From Molanna angustata (taxonomy: Eukaryota; Arthropoda; Insecta; Trichoptera; Molannidae): 64,000 nt of DNA. The notes beneath the pieces are model-generated. The model saw nothing but the letters and a program-made list of their open reading frames with translations. It did no database searches and had not been told where the DNA came from. Below, one piece after another: positions 1 to 10,000 of this stretch (the stretch's first letter is position 1; every line of letters starts with the position of its first letter). Made by a program: the position numbers and the translations under genes. The stretch lies in contig OY754982.1 in NCBI GenBank assembly GCA_963576475.1, positions 9,471,280 to 9,535,279 on the forward strand, given 5' to 3'.

Positions 1-214
1 TTTAGTATTATTCAGGTGAAATGTTTACACATTATCCAAATATATAGAACTTCCAAAAACTACATTGATAAGGGTACTCAATGAAGGCATAGTTGGTGAA
101 CGCTGCGCAAGCGCATAAGGTGATCACGTAAACCAGCAGATGACAGGTCGTAAGCCCTGTAGGTGCCTGAGTTCCTGGTTCTTCTATGATATCCCAACTT
201 CGTCTCTATTGAGA
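1..214 (+). repeat. Repeat family A, copy 1 (starts before window)
   Basis: An interspersed repeat of about 300 bp seen at least seven more times here. This copy runs into the window edge and ends at the family's terminal motif TCTCTATTGAGA. The shared core around 94-165 contains GGTGAACG, GTGATCACGTAAACCAG and ACAGGTCGTAAGCCCTGTAG. Full copies begin with TCTCAATAGA, so the family has short 10-bp inverted ends. I cannot assign it to a known superfamily; a MITE is the best guess. Confidence 0.75.
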
Positions 215-1012
215 TGTTATTGTCAATAAAAATTTCATAATAATAGATATTTGTATGAAAAATATATATAACAAGAGAAATTTGTTACATATGTTTGGCA
301 ATGTTAATTTATTTGGTTTCATATTGAGTGTAATATTAGCAGGGAAGCTTCATTGTGTAGTGGAGAGTTTAGCGTTAGCCACATCCCACTCGTTTTTTTA
401 AATGTATTCACAACAGTGAATTATTTCGGGAAATGTTTGCTACAATCGTGTAAAAATTTAGCTTGGTGTGTAGAAAACACCCAGAGCAAATTTTTTTATA
501 AATATATTTTTTATATTTTTCTTGAATTCGCAATTGCTTTTTTATATACCTACAAAAGGCATCGCTTGTATGATTCATCAATTCGATGAACACAGCAGGG
601 GCGGGTGGGGCGGTGTTAGAGTGGGTAGGCGGTAGTTTTGGTCCTGGATATACCCGCAGAAGTTTCCCCCGCCCACTATCAATGGTGGATCTGATGCAAT
701 TACTGCTGATGTGTTGGGCGGTGGTTGGTGGCTGGGTTGACCGAAGACGACAAAAAACTGGACCCCGATCGCGGCACTGGATAATACGAAGAGTTTTAAG
801 AATTGTCGGCCATTTTGATACTGAAAAAAAAAAATATATATAAATATACTGCCATTAGATTTAGTAGCACCAAAAATACTATCTATTTGGTATGATTGAT
901 AAAATTATGTAAGTTCTAGACATATCGATTATTTTTTAATTAAATAATTTAATATTGAAATGGGGATGAAATTAAATGACTTTGATAAGACATGAAGATC
1001 TTTTCTTCTTAG
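215..1012. other. No recognisable gene or element
   Basis: AT-rich sequence. A short GC-richer patch at 590-790 is open for 85 codons on the plus strand, but the translation is low complexity and matches no family I know. I do not call it a gene. Confidence 0.5.
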
Positions 1013-1290
1013 TCATGTTCGATTCACTAATGGATAAAGGTCTCTTCTAATTCCATTTGGTACTGTCTCGAGCTGTTGCTGCAATCCAAGACTAGCATGC
1101 CGGACAATGTCATCTGTCCACCTTTTAAATGGTCTTCCTATGCCTCTTTTGTTTGTCCAAGGCCTCCATGTCTTCAGGATTCCAGGTAACCATCTGACAC
1201 TGTCTTGCCTCTTCAGGTGTTCCGCCCACTGCAATTTCAGACTTGCTGCTCTCTCTTTACAATGTCGGCAACTTTTGTTCGACGTCGAAT
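1013..1290 (-). mobile_element. RTE-like LINE, C-terminal remnant
   Basis: The minus-strand translation contains LQWAEHLKRQD, then a WRPW...GRPFKRWTDDI stretch. This matches the conserved end of many insect RTE-like LINE polymerases (pattern WAGHxxRxDDxRW ... GRPxxRWxDDI). Only the last 90 or so residues survive. The enclosing 140-codon frame reads on into unrelated upstream sequence, so it is a dead fragment rather than a gene. Confidence 0.7.
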
Positions 1291-1703
1291 CTCCTTTTTT
1301 CTGATTTGACACTGGAGACTGACAAGACTGATGAAGAAGAAGATCATGCAGTGCATACTGGACTAGGAATATTTGAAGGCAGGAGAGGTAGAAAGAAATC
1401 AACCTATGTTGATTATGAGTGATACAAAGAAGCACAACTGGATGACACGATGGTACATGATAGAGTCATGGAAGAAAAAAATAAGGAGATCCGACCCAAA
1501 AAAAAAACAAAATGGGAAAATGACGAAGAAAAAAAGAGGTATAAATTTATAATAAGAAAACTTCCTCCCACAGAGTACATGTGGCGATTTTATTGCTAAA
1601 TGGCAACGTAAAGGAATTAAAAGAATTTTTCCAAGCTATGTAAGAACTAAATCATAAGAACTAAGTCAACGTAATATTTTTTAAAGAGAAATCTTTGTTA
1701 AAT
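1291..1703. other. No recognisable feature
   Basis: A-rich sequence with short oligo-A runs. Nothing coding or repeated within the window was recognised. Confidence 0.45.
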
Positions 1704-2701
1704 CTGACATTTATTTATTTATTTATATTCGGGAAACAAACAGCTTAATTTACAATATAAGGGATTAACAATAAAATAATAACAACTATGCCAATAACAA
1801 GTATACAGGTAAAATTATATTATGTAAGAAGTAGGAAGTAAGTATTATTGAGGTAGGAGGGAGTTAAGAGGGAATAGGGAGGGAAGAGAGGGAGTACAGA
1901 AGGAGAGGGATTAGTTTATATGAATAATTATTGTAAGAGAAGTTTTGATTTGATATTAGTTATTGAGGAGTTGAATAAGTCAAATTCGTTTAAGTGCTCA
2001 TTGAAGAAGTGTGATGCTCGATATATGAATGCATGTTGTTTAGCGCTTGTGTTACAGTGAGGCAGGTGTAATGAGTGGTGGGATCGGGTAGCTTGGGTGG
2101 GAACTCGAAGAGCTAATCGTTCAAGCAGTTCCGGGCAATCGACGATGGAGTTGGCGATTTTATATAAGTAGACGGCGTCGGAAATATTTCTGCGGTCTTC
2201 CAATGTGCTAAGTTTAAAGAACTCAGCAGAATCAGAGTAGCTAAGATGAGTTCGGAAGGAGCGAAAATCGAGGTACTTTAGGAATCTATTCTGAATTTTT
2301 TCTATTCTATGTATGTAGGTAGAGTACCTAGGATTCCAGACTTGTGAAGAATATTCCAGAATGCTGCGCACACATGTAAAGTATAATGTTTTCAATGTTA
2401 AAATATTGTTAAAATGCTTGCATGTACGGAGGATAAAGCCGAGGATCCTAGACGCTTTGGATACAATGTAATCAATGTGCTTGTCAAATAATAGTTTTGA
2501 GTCAAGGATGATACCAAGGTCTTTAGTTTCTTTTACGTTACGTAGTGCTTGATTATTTAAACTATAGTTGAAGTTTATTATGTTCTTGTTCCGGGTGAAT
2601 TTTAGGCAGTGGCATTTGGTAGGATTAATTTGTAGGTTGTGTTGTTTGCAATATAGGTCGAGACGATTCAAGGTCAGTTTGAATCTTTTCACAATCCTCA
2701 A
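1704..2701 (-). mobile_element. 5'-truncated Jockey/CR1-type LINE
   Basis: The element reads on the minus strand. Its 3' end lies at about 1704-1720, where the plus strand shows ATTTATTTATTTAT, the complement of a (AAAT)n tail. Its coding part fills 1928-2701 and ends abruptly inside the RT region near 2700, as expected for 5' truncation during reverse transcription. The motif ACATTTATT occurs next to both ends and could be a target duplication, but it overlaps the tail repeat, so this is weak. Confidence 0.75.
1928..2701 (-). CDS. LINE reverse transcriptase, C-terminal 257 residues (partial)
   Basis: This frame encodes the thumb and C-terminal part of a non-LTR retrotransposon RT. Visible landmarks are NLQINPTKCHCLKF (the usual region after the catalytic palm), then TKDLGIILDSKLLF and HIDYIVSKASRILGFILR, then SILEYSSQVWNPRY, the typical 'leftover polymerase' region of Jockey and CR1-type LINEs. 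The catalytic FADD box and everything before it are missing. The frame opens with TTG next to the truncation point, so there is no real start codon. It has no internal stop, which suggests a fairly recent insertion. The truncated protein cannot be a functional polymerase. The family assignment is from motif recognition only. Confidence 0.8.
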   Translation of the reverse strand: MRIVKRFKLTLNRLDLYCKQHNLQINPTKCHCLKFTRNKNIINFNYSLNNQALRNVKETKDLGIILDSKLLFDKHIDYIVSKASRILGFILRTCKHFNNILTLKTLYFTCVRSILEYSSQVWNPRYSTYIHRIEKIQNRFLKYLDFRSFRTHLSYSDSAEFFKLSTLEDRRNISDAVYLYKIANSIVDCPELLERLALRVPTQATRSHHSLHLPHCNTSAKQHAFIYRASHFFNEHLNEFDLFNSSITNIKSKLLLQ

Positions 2702-3540
2702 TACATTTATTAGGTAAACTACGTATACTAAAAAAATATTTTTGTTAATAGTAACAAAATTTCATGTTAAAATTAACCGAACTATAGTGACTACAAAATA
2801 TTTGGTTTTTTGCAACTAAATGTTTTGTGTACACAGCCAAACATTACAGTCATAAATAGATAAACATTTATTACTGGAAACAAATGTTTGACTTTAACGC
2901 AAGTACCTACCCATTTCGGTTGTCATATTTTTTCAGTGTACGTCAAAGTATTGTTAACACTCCCTTGCATCCTGTGCAAGTGGCGAGTTAACTGTCATTG
3001 CTGGAAATCGAACCCAGGAATGAGGAATAAACGAGCACTTTGAAAGCAGTTTTGATAAATTACCATAGATTACCATTTTATGTAGGTACTTTTTCAATTT
3101 ATATAACCATGTTTTTTGTATAATTGAATTTATATAACCACGTATTTGCGCTTTTTTTGTATAATTTGCGTTTTTTCATTTCTTATTTCGTTTTAATAAC
3201 CATGTTTTTTGTATAATTTGCGCTATTCTGTAATTGGAATTATCCCTGTATTATGTTTGTATTGTTACTTATTTTATGTGTAGTCTGTTGAAAGGCAAAT
3301 AAATAAAATAAAAATAAAAAAATTGAAAATTTCAGCAAAAACATAATACATATTTCTGTTTTATAGATTGTTGACCGTCACTTATAAAGTGTTGAGAGCC
3401 CAGCAAAAGTTTGTAGCCGTATCAGGAGCGAGCAGAAGGCAAAAAATGTCATTTGTTGATCGAAAGGACCTTTGGCAACATGTGTATTTTATGACGTAAT
3501 GTCTTTTCTTTTATCTTTAATAATATCGCATTAATACGGA
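2702..3540. other. AT-rich spacer with a possible LINE tail
   Basis: A tail-like A-rich run at 3295-3325 follows GAAAGGCAAATAAATAAAAT, a common way for insect LINE or SINE copies to end. A stretch near 2955-2990 (containing TGCAAGTGGCGAG) is partly repeated in inverted orientation near 30166-30195. No coding region was recognised. Confidence 0.4.
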
Positions 3541-3711
3541 CAATATTCACACATAAAAAACATATAGCCAGATATATTGCGGTTTAATGCTGGGACCAAA
3601 TTTCGACTTTGACTTAATCATTATGACACTTGAAAAAAAAAGATTATATGGCAGAGCATACAACAGTATTACCCTGGTCTAGGTATTTTTCGCCAGAGGT
3701 ATCTAGAGGAT

Positions 3712-3937
3712 CAGCCCCCCTAGACGACGTGTCATTTAAATCAATAAAAGAAACAAGAAAAGATAACTCAATGTAAGGAAGTGACAGTTGTCACGTGACT
3801 GGCAACTGTCACTTCCATGCATTGAGTTATCTTTTCTTGTTTCTTTTCTTGATCTACATAAATGACACGTCGTCTAGATCAAGAAAAGAAACAAGAAAAG
3901 ATAACTCTATGTAAGGAAGTGACAGTCACGTGACTGG
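3712..3937. mobile_element. Palindromic MITE, copy 1 plus a partial third arm
   Basis: The left arm runs from CAGCCCCCCTAGACGACGTG through AGATAACTCA, GTGACAG and a CACGTGAC centre. The right arm is its near-perfect reverse complement, ending CGTCGTCTAG at 3877. Instead of the closing GGGGGGCTG, the sequence re-enters the arm (AAGAAAAGAAACAAG...) up to about 3937. This looks like a rearrangement or template switch. Confidence 0.8.
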
Positions 3938-4116
3938 CAATATTCACTCATAAAAAACATACATATACCAAGGTACCTATATTATGGTTTAATGAAGGGA
4001 CCAAATTTCGACTTTGACTTAATCATTATGACATTTGAAAAAATTAGATCGTTTGGCAGAGCATACAGCAGTATAACCCCGGTCTAGGTATTTTTCGCCA
4101 GGGGTATCTAGAGCAT

Positions 4117-4286
4117 CAGCCCCCCTAGACAACGTGTCATTTAGCTCAAGAAAAGAAACAAGAAAAGATAACTCAATGTATGGAAGTGACAGTTGCCAGT
4201 CACGTGACAACTGTCACTTTCTTACATTGAGTTATCTTTTCTTGTTTCTTTTCTTGATCTAAATGACACGTTGTCTAGGGGGGCTG
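4117..4286. mobile_element. Palindromic MITE, complete copy (170 bp)
   Basis: Both ends are present: CAGCCCCCCTAGACAACG at the left and its reverse complement ending GGGGGGCTG at 4286. The arms match almost to the centre, so the whole element is one hairpin. It has no coding capacity. No target duplication could be defined with confidence. Confidence 0.8.
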
Positions 4287-4366
4287 TTCCACAATATGGA
4301 CTACAGAATCCAGAACAATCTGAAAGGGTCACACAAACACAATTAGATAGGTTTGATCTTATCTCA

Positions 4367-4470
4367 ACCGATTTCGTTCTTCTATGGCACAAGCATTTAT
4401 GCTTTATTTAGGGAATGTATAAGGATCCGTTTGGAATTGTTACAAAGACATATACATTCTTTAAAAAAAA
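4367..4470 (+). mobile_element. SINE family A, 3' half
   Basis: This matches the tRNA-unrelated tail half of SINE A: ACCGATTTCGTTC, CACAAGCATTTATGCTT, TTAGGGAATGTA, then ACATATACATTCTTTAAAAAAAA. The tRNA-like head is absent. Confidence 0.75.
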
Positions 4471-4489
4471 TCATACACTTATAAAAATG

Positions 4490-4521
4490 TGGCGGAAGAG
4501 CGGTTAGCGCGCTGAATTAGT
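4490..4521 (+). mobile_element. SINE family A, 5' head fragment
   Basis: TGGCGGAAGAGCGGTTAGCG and GCTGAATTAGTA match the A-box side of the SINE A tRNA-like head. It is cut off where repeat family C begins. Confidence 0.65.
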
Positions 4522-4700
4522 AAAAATAATAATAATTTAGGTATAGGTAATCCGCCGTTTAATGATTCAAGATCATTTCAAGGGCGCTGACAGTCTAGTT
4601 GTGTGCCGTTCTACGAAACAAATCTGTTTTCAGTCCTTTAGTGAAAGTGCTCTTGTTTTGAGCATAGTGCATTCCAATTAATTGGACCACTCACACGCCC
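4522..4700 (+). repeat. Repeat family C, copy 1
   Basis: An unclassified repeat also found at about 27616-27790 (plus) and 28975-29120 (minus). Shared landmarks are AATAATAATT..., GCCGTTTAATGATTCAAGAT, CATTTCAAGGGCGCTGA, CGAAACAAATCTGTTTTCAG and a CTCTTGTTTTGAGCA end. It has no visible coding capacity or Pol III boxes. Confidence 0.65.
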
Positions 4701-4820
4701 ACAAGGACATACCCACTTATTTTTTACTTAAAAAAAAACTAAATCGGTCGTGGCAGAATTCGAACTCGCGACCACTGGATTACTAGCCAAGCGCGCTAAC
4801 CGCTCTGCCATTGACCCATC
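4700..4820 (-). mobile_element. SINE family A, short copy
   Basis: Minus-strand copy with an intact tRNA-like head. Plus-strand landmarks are GGCAGAATTCGAACTCGCGA (complement of box B) and GCGCTAACCGCTCTGCCA (complement of box A). The tail half is shortened relative to the 25190 copy. Confidence 0.8.
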
Positions 4821-5327
4821 TGTTTCTTTCTTTTCTGATTCAAAACAGAAACATTTCAGAGTCATATCGGACATGAGGACATGGACTTGATGCGATTACC
4901 ATAGCCAGAGGAGACATTAGTCTGTTCGAATAGACACGATTGAACTTAATATAGCGGTAGCGATATTCAAAAGACACAAAAACTTTCACCAAGTCACATT
5001 AGCCAGGACGGGGTTTGAGTTTTAATAATTCCCAATTGGAATGTAATTCGTGTCCGGCATAACCAAGATCCCCCGAGAGAGTGGGTATAACATGCCGCAT
5101 ACTAAATCGTCGACATTCCATCTTCTTGTGTTATGAACTCCTGACAATTTCTTAATTAAATCTGATTGGATTCTCGAAACTGGTGTAAACAGTGAGAAAA
5201 TATGGATTGGATCTTTAACGGCATCCGAAAATGTTCGTCGAAATCTTAAAAAAAATATTGCTTGGAAGAGCACGAAATGTATAAAAAATACGAAATATTT
5301 GTATTTTTATTGACAAACTTTTAAACA
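4821..5327. other. No recognisable gene
   Basis: An 83-codon minus-strand frame at 5022-5273 resembles nothing I can name. It may be a worn transposon remnant. Confidence 0.4.
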
Positions 5328-5415
5328 TCTCAATAGAGACGAAGTTGGGATCTTGTCGAAGAACCAGGAACTCGATGTATCTACAGGGATAACGACCTGT
5401 AGGTGGATCGACCTG
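5328..5415 (-). repeat. Repeat family A, copy 2 (fragment)
   Basis: Starts with the terminal motif TCTCAATAGAGACGAAGTTG and continues through AGAACCAGGAACTC and ACGACCTGTAGGTG, diverging after about 5415. Confidence 0.75.
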
Positions 5416-6019
5416 TTTTTTTTAATTGCGTATATGCTATGACGTTATTTTATAAATTAACGTCATGTCCTTCACTTGTCGGTTTGGTGGTGTGTGGAAC
5501 GCGCTTTTGCGAGTCTGGGTGAGCGATTTCGGAACGCACTCTAGGTGTGCATAGACAAAATCTGACGTTTCCGCTCTTTTCTTTTCGACATGGGGAGGAA
5601 TTTCACCACGAGGATAAACCTCTTGGTAGAATTTAAAATGAAATAGTCTGAACACCTGGAGGGCGGGCCAGCGCCTGGATAAGCTCGGGAAGGTAGATCC
5701 CACACACTACTATATATTGTTTGTATATTTTTTGTTGGAAATGGTAAAGTTGTATATTTCTAAAATTTATTTTATTAGCTTCACACAAGTTCATACGCTT
5801 TACCCTCGCAATGCAATTAAAAAAATATTCGAAACATTTGTGTTGAAATCTATAATTAAATAATAATATTAATAATAATATTATTAATATTAATCTATAA
5901 TTAAATAATATAATTAAATAATAATATTAATAATAATATTATTAATATTAATCTATATGCAAGGTTCCATTATTTTTTATATATATATATATTTTTTTTA
6001 TTTTTGTTTGTCCAAAAGA
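5416..6019. repeat. AT-rich stretch with a 58-bp tandem repeat
   Basis: At 5851-5955 a unit beginning TATAATTAAATAATAATATT occurs twice at 58-bp spacing, followed by a short (AT)n run at 5979-5993. An 88-codon minus-strand frame at 5437-5703 could not be assigned to any family. Confidence 0.55.
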
Positions 6020-6260
6020 TTGCAAGCCAGAAAAGGAGCTGAGCAGTGAGCAGGGCATGTCGTCTGAACCACAGACTCCGGGTAGACTAAAAAATACTCG
6101 AATGACGACCTAGAACGGGCAAAAGATGTGCTGGAAGGCCTCAAACAAGGTGCAGGTCTGACGATATTAGGCGAGTGGCTGAAGGCGGATGGATGTGGTC
6201 TGCCCAGGATAGGGAACTGTCTTGGATAGGTAAGAAGAGCCGACAAAGAAGAAGATCATA
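6020..6260 (+). mobile_element. RTE-like LINE, 3' end remnant
   Basis: The plus-strand frames still read like the end of an RTE-type LINE polymerase: a GVGR..R..SDDIRRVAE stretch, then SAQDRELSWIG, with at least one frame break. The AAGAAGAAGATCATAA end is also common in this class. Confidence 0.55.
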
Positions 6261-6480
6261 AAATATTTTCAATACCGATGGTTTTTCCAAAATGTTTTTG
6301 CTTAAAAGAAAGATACATTCATTCATTCATACCATCACGGCTTGTCCCACAATGTAGGGTAGCCATCGACAGGTTTGCGGGTGTGCATTGAATAATAAGC
6401 ACGACACGAGCGTGTATCCCGAAACACCCGTATCGTCTCACCTATGAAGGCACTACTTTCAGAATGGGCAGTGAACCTCA
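6261..6480. other. Spacer upstream of the nested SINE/BEL pair
   Basis: No recognisable feature except a CATTCATTCATT run near 6315. It ends at the oligo-T that begins the interrupted SINE A copy. Confidence 0.4.
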
Positions 6481-6510
6481 TTTTTTTTTTTTTTTTTAAA
6501 TGAATATGTC
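6481..6510 (-). mobile_element. SINE family A, left part, interrupted by BEL
   Basis: The T-run followed by AAATGAATATGTC is identical in layout to the tail end of the uninterrupted SINE A copy near 25190-25215. The rest of this SINE resumes at 12725 after the BEL element. The last five bases, ATGTC, are the target duplication. Confidence 0.85.
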
Positions 6511-6773
6511 TGTAGAAGCATATTTCCTTTAAATCCCTTCCATGCCATTGTCCCCTCACCGATGTATGAGAATTGTCACTTGTCAAAATAATTTTGGGTG
6601 ACAATAAGTGTCAAGTGAAATTAACCAGTACAAGTTTGAAGACCACTGCGTGTGGATGTGTGTAAAATAAAAAATAATCAGTGAACCAGGAATATAGAAG
6701 CATCGGTGAGATCGTTTAAAAATACAGTCCACTACCTTCCATCTTTTATACCCATCACCTGATGTTTTCTACA
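6511..6773 (+). repeat. BEL 5' LTR
   Basis: TGTAGAAGCA...TTTTCTACA, 263 bp. It differs from the 3' LTR by T/A in the run after GAGATCGTT and by T/C in the CATCTTTTAYACC segment. Transcription would start within it, but no promoter element is clear enough to place. Confidence 0.95.
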
Positions 6774-6781
6774 TAATATTT

Positions 6782-6799
6782 TGGCCCTTCTAACCGAAT
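6782..6799 (+). promoter_or_regulatory. Candidate primer-binding site
   Basis: TGGCCCTTCTAACCGAAT begins 8 bp after the left LTR with TGG, the complement of a tRNA 3' CCA end. The priming tRNA was not identified. This is inferred from position and the TGG start. Confidence 0.5.
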
Positions 6800-7079
6800 T
6801 TGAAGTGTTTTTTTTTGTGTTATTTGTTGCGAATTCTGCATGTTGCGGTGGTTTCAAATAGTAATTTGTAGGTACTCAATTTTGTTACAATATTGTGGTG
6901 ATTAATTATCACATAATATTATTTTGTGATTATTGTGAGGTATAATAAGGTACCATATTAATGTTAATAATATTATTGTGAATGCAGTCGGGTAGAATAA
7001 AATACCACATTATTATTGATACAGTGAATTTGTGTTTGCATGCAATTATAGTTTATAAGTATAAGTTTAAAGTTTTAAA

Positions 7080-10000
7080 ATGGCTGATAACATTAAAGCA
7101 AGGATGTTAAATGCTATTTCTAGAATTAGGAATACATATGAATTAAGAGATCTGTGTGAAAAAGGCAATATCGAACGAGATGAAATATTTTTAGCTAGGT
7201 GTCAGAGAGTTGATGAATGGTATAAATTGGTCAATGAATTAAGTGACAGCTTGATTGGAATATATACTGATACAAAATGTGATACAGAGTTGAAAGAGTT
7301 GAGTGAAATAATTCAGAAAGGTGACATTATGTATTTTGAAATAATGAGAATTAAAAATCGTTTATCTAATGGTGTGAAAATAAATGCAACTGATGTATGT
7401 AATAAAATTCAGAGAGCTCCTATAATAAATTTACCTGTTTTTGATTCCAACGTCGAAAATTGGAATTCGTTTCATGACATGTTTGTGTCATTGATTCATG
7501 ATAATATTGGATATACAGACATAGAAAAATTTCATTATTTGCGAACGTCCATAAAGGGATTTGCATCAACATTTGTTAATTTACCACTGATTAGTGATAA
7601 TTATAATATTGCTTGGAGTACATTGTGTGGACATTATACTAATACAAGATTACAATTTGAATATTACATGAATAAAATGTTTCAATGCAAATCTTTAGTT
7701 GGTGAAAATGTAGGGCAATTAAGCGAATTATATCATACATTTAATGAAAATATATTAGCTCTGTCAAATATGAAATGTGAAAAAATGTTAGATCAGGTAT
7801 GGGGATTTATATTTATTAATAAATTAGATGAATCTACACGTCGAATAGTGGAAAGTAGATTAGATATTCAGGAAATTCCTTCAATAAATAGAATATTTGA
7901 AATAATTCGAAGTCAATTGCAAGTATTAAAATTTTCACGTCAGAGTAATTCACAAGTAAAGCGTAATAATTATAATCATAAATCAGACAAAGGGTTTGTA
8001 GGTAATATTCGCCAACTTGAATGCTATATGTGTAAGGGTAGTCATACGATACACAATTGTGACACATTTATTAATAAAACTGTATCAGAGAGAAAGGATA
8101 TTGTCTCTAAATTGAAATTATGTTTTTGTTGTTTTGGAAAACATCTGATAAAGGATTGTAAGTCTAACAAAAAGTGTCAAACTTGTGATAGGAAACATAA
8201 TGTTTTATTGCATACTGATAATTCATCGGTAGTAGGTATCTGCCATAAAGGGATTCGGGGTAATGAATCTATTGGTCAAGTGATATTAGGAACAATTATA
8301 GGATATGTCCAGGGAAAAGATGGGCAATTTTATAAGGCCAAGTGTTTAGTTGATTCTGGAAGTCAGGTTACTTTGATGTCTGGGAAGTTTTGTAAGAATA
8401 TAGGATTCTATACAAAAGGGCATTCTGTATCATTGACAACGCTGTCTTCTACTAATATTGATGTAAAGGGTTCTATGCAATTTTGTTTATTTAATAATAA
8501 ATATAACAAGTCGCTATTTGTAAAGAGTGTAGTGGTGGATGCGCTTCCATCAAACTTGCCTAGGAGAGATTTATCTCATCAGTGTAGAGTTTTGACTCAA
8601 GATTTAGAATTGGCAGATAATGAATTTTGGAAAAGCAGTAATATTGATATATTATTAGGTGCTGACATGTATGGAAAATTGTTTACAGGAAATTGTAAAA
8701 AATTATCAGAAGATTTATATGCATTTGAGACCATATTTGGGTTTGTAATTTTAGGTCAAGATTTTGTACATGATAACAATGAGTTGTTAACATGTTTTGT
8801 ATCATCTGATGTGTTAGATGAAAAATTAAAAGGGTTTTGGGAAATAGAAAAGGTAAACACAGTATCAAGTAGTAGGAAAATGTCACATTCGGATGAGGAA
8901 TGTGCTCAGTTATACAATGATTTACAATATCGTAATGACGACGGTAGATTTGTAGTACCGCTCTTATTAAAAAAAGATATTCACGTACCATGTGTTGGTA
9001 CTTTTGGTTTTGCTCTTAAAAGATTAACTAATATGGAAAGAAAATTTTGTAATAATTTGGAAATTAAACTTGAATATACAAAGTTCATGAAGGAATATGA
9101 GATGTTAGGACACATGAAAAAAGTTCCTTTACAAGGCGATCCAAATGTATATTATATTCCTCATCACTGTGTTCTGAAACCTGATAGTTTATCTACTAAA
9201 TTGAGAGTTGTTTTTGATGGCAGTTCTAATACGAACGCAACTGGTGCATTAAACAAATATTTACATGTAGGTCCAAAGTTGCAAAAGGATATAATCGAAT
9301 TATTGTTAAAGTTTAGAATCTATAAAATCGGGTTTTCTGCTGACATAACTAAAATGTATAGACAAATATCTATCAGGCACGAAGATAGAAGATATCAGCA
9401 TGTATTGTGGCGAGAAGATCCGTCACAACCTGTCAAAGAATATGAGTTATGCACTGTGACATATGGTTTAGGAAGCTCACCCTATAATGCAATTCAAACA
9501 ATAAATCAGTTAGCTTTGGATGAAAGTGATAAATACCCATTAGGTGCTAAAGCTCTTCATAATAGTACATATGTAGATGATATTATATGCGGTGATCATA
9601 ATATTGAAGATGCTATTATTTTACGAGATCAGTTGATTTCTATTTTACGAAGTGGTTGTTTTGAATTGTCAAAATGGGCAACTAACTGTCCTGAATTTAT
9701 TCAAGATTTTAATAAATCTGATAGCAGTGTGATCTGTTTTGCTGAAGACAGTAATCATATTAAATTATTAGGAATTAAATGGGATTTTGTGAATGATGTT
9801 TTTAGTTATCAGGTTAAGAAAATTGATATTAAATATACAAAGCGTATGATTCTATCGGTCGTTTCATCTATATATGACCCTGTAGGATGGATCACTCCGT
9901 TTACATTTTTATTGAAAAGTTTCATTCAAAATTTGTGGAAAATGAAATTGCGATGGGATGATATTATTCCAGAATCCACGAAAGTGCAGTGGAATAAAAT

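Larger units (their letters stand above)
3541..4286. repeat. 397-bp tandem duplication carrying palindromic MITE copies
   Basis: The segment starting CAATATTCAC at 3541 recurs at 3938 with only moderate divergence, an offset of 397 bp. Each unit holds a flank (with TTCGACTTTGACTTAATCAT) followed by a foldback beginning CAGCCCCCCTAGAC. The duplication therefore includes the MITE and its upstream flank. Confidence 0.85.

Noticed and set aside
586..843. 85-codon plus-strand frame in a GC-rich patch
   Set aside because: No homology recognised, no supporting context, biased composition.
5437..5703. 88-codon minus-strand frame (KKRAETSDFVYAHLEC region)
   Set aside because: Not assignable to any family by eye; could be a transposon remnant but unsupported.
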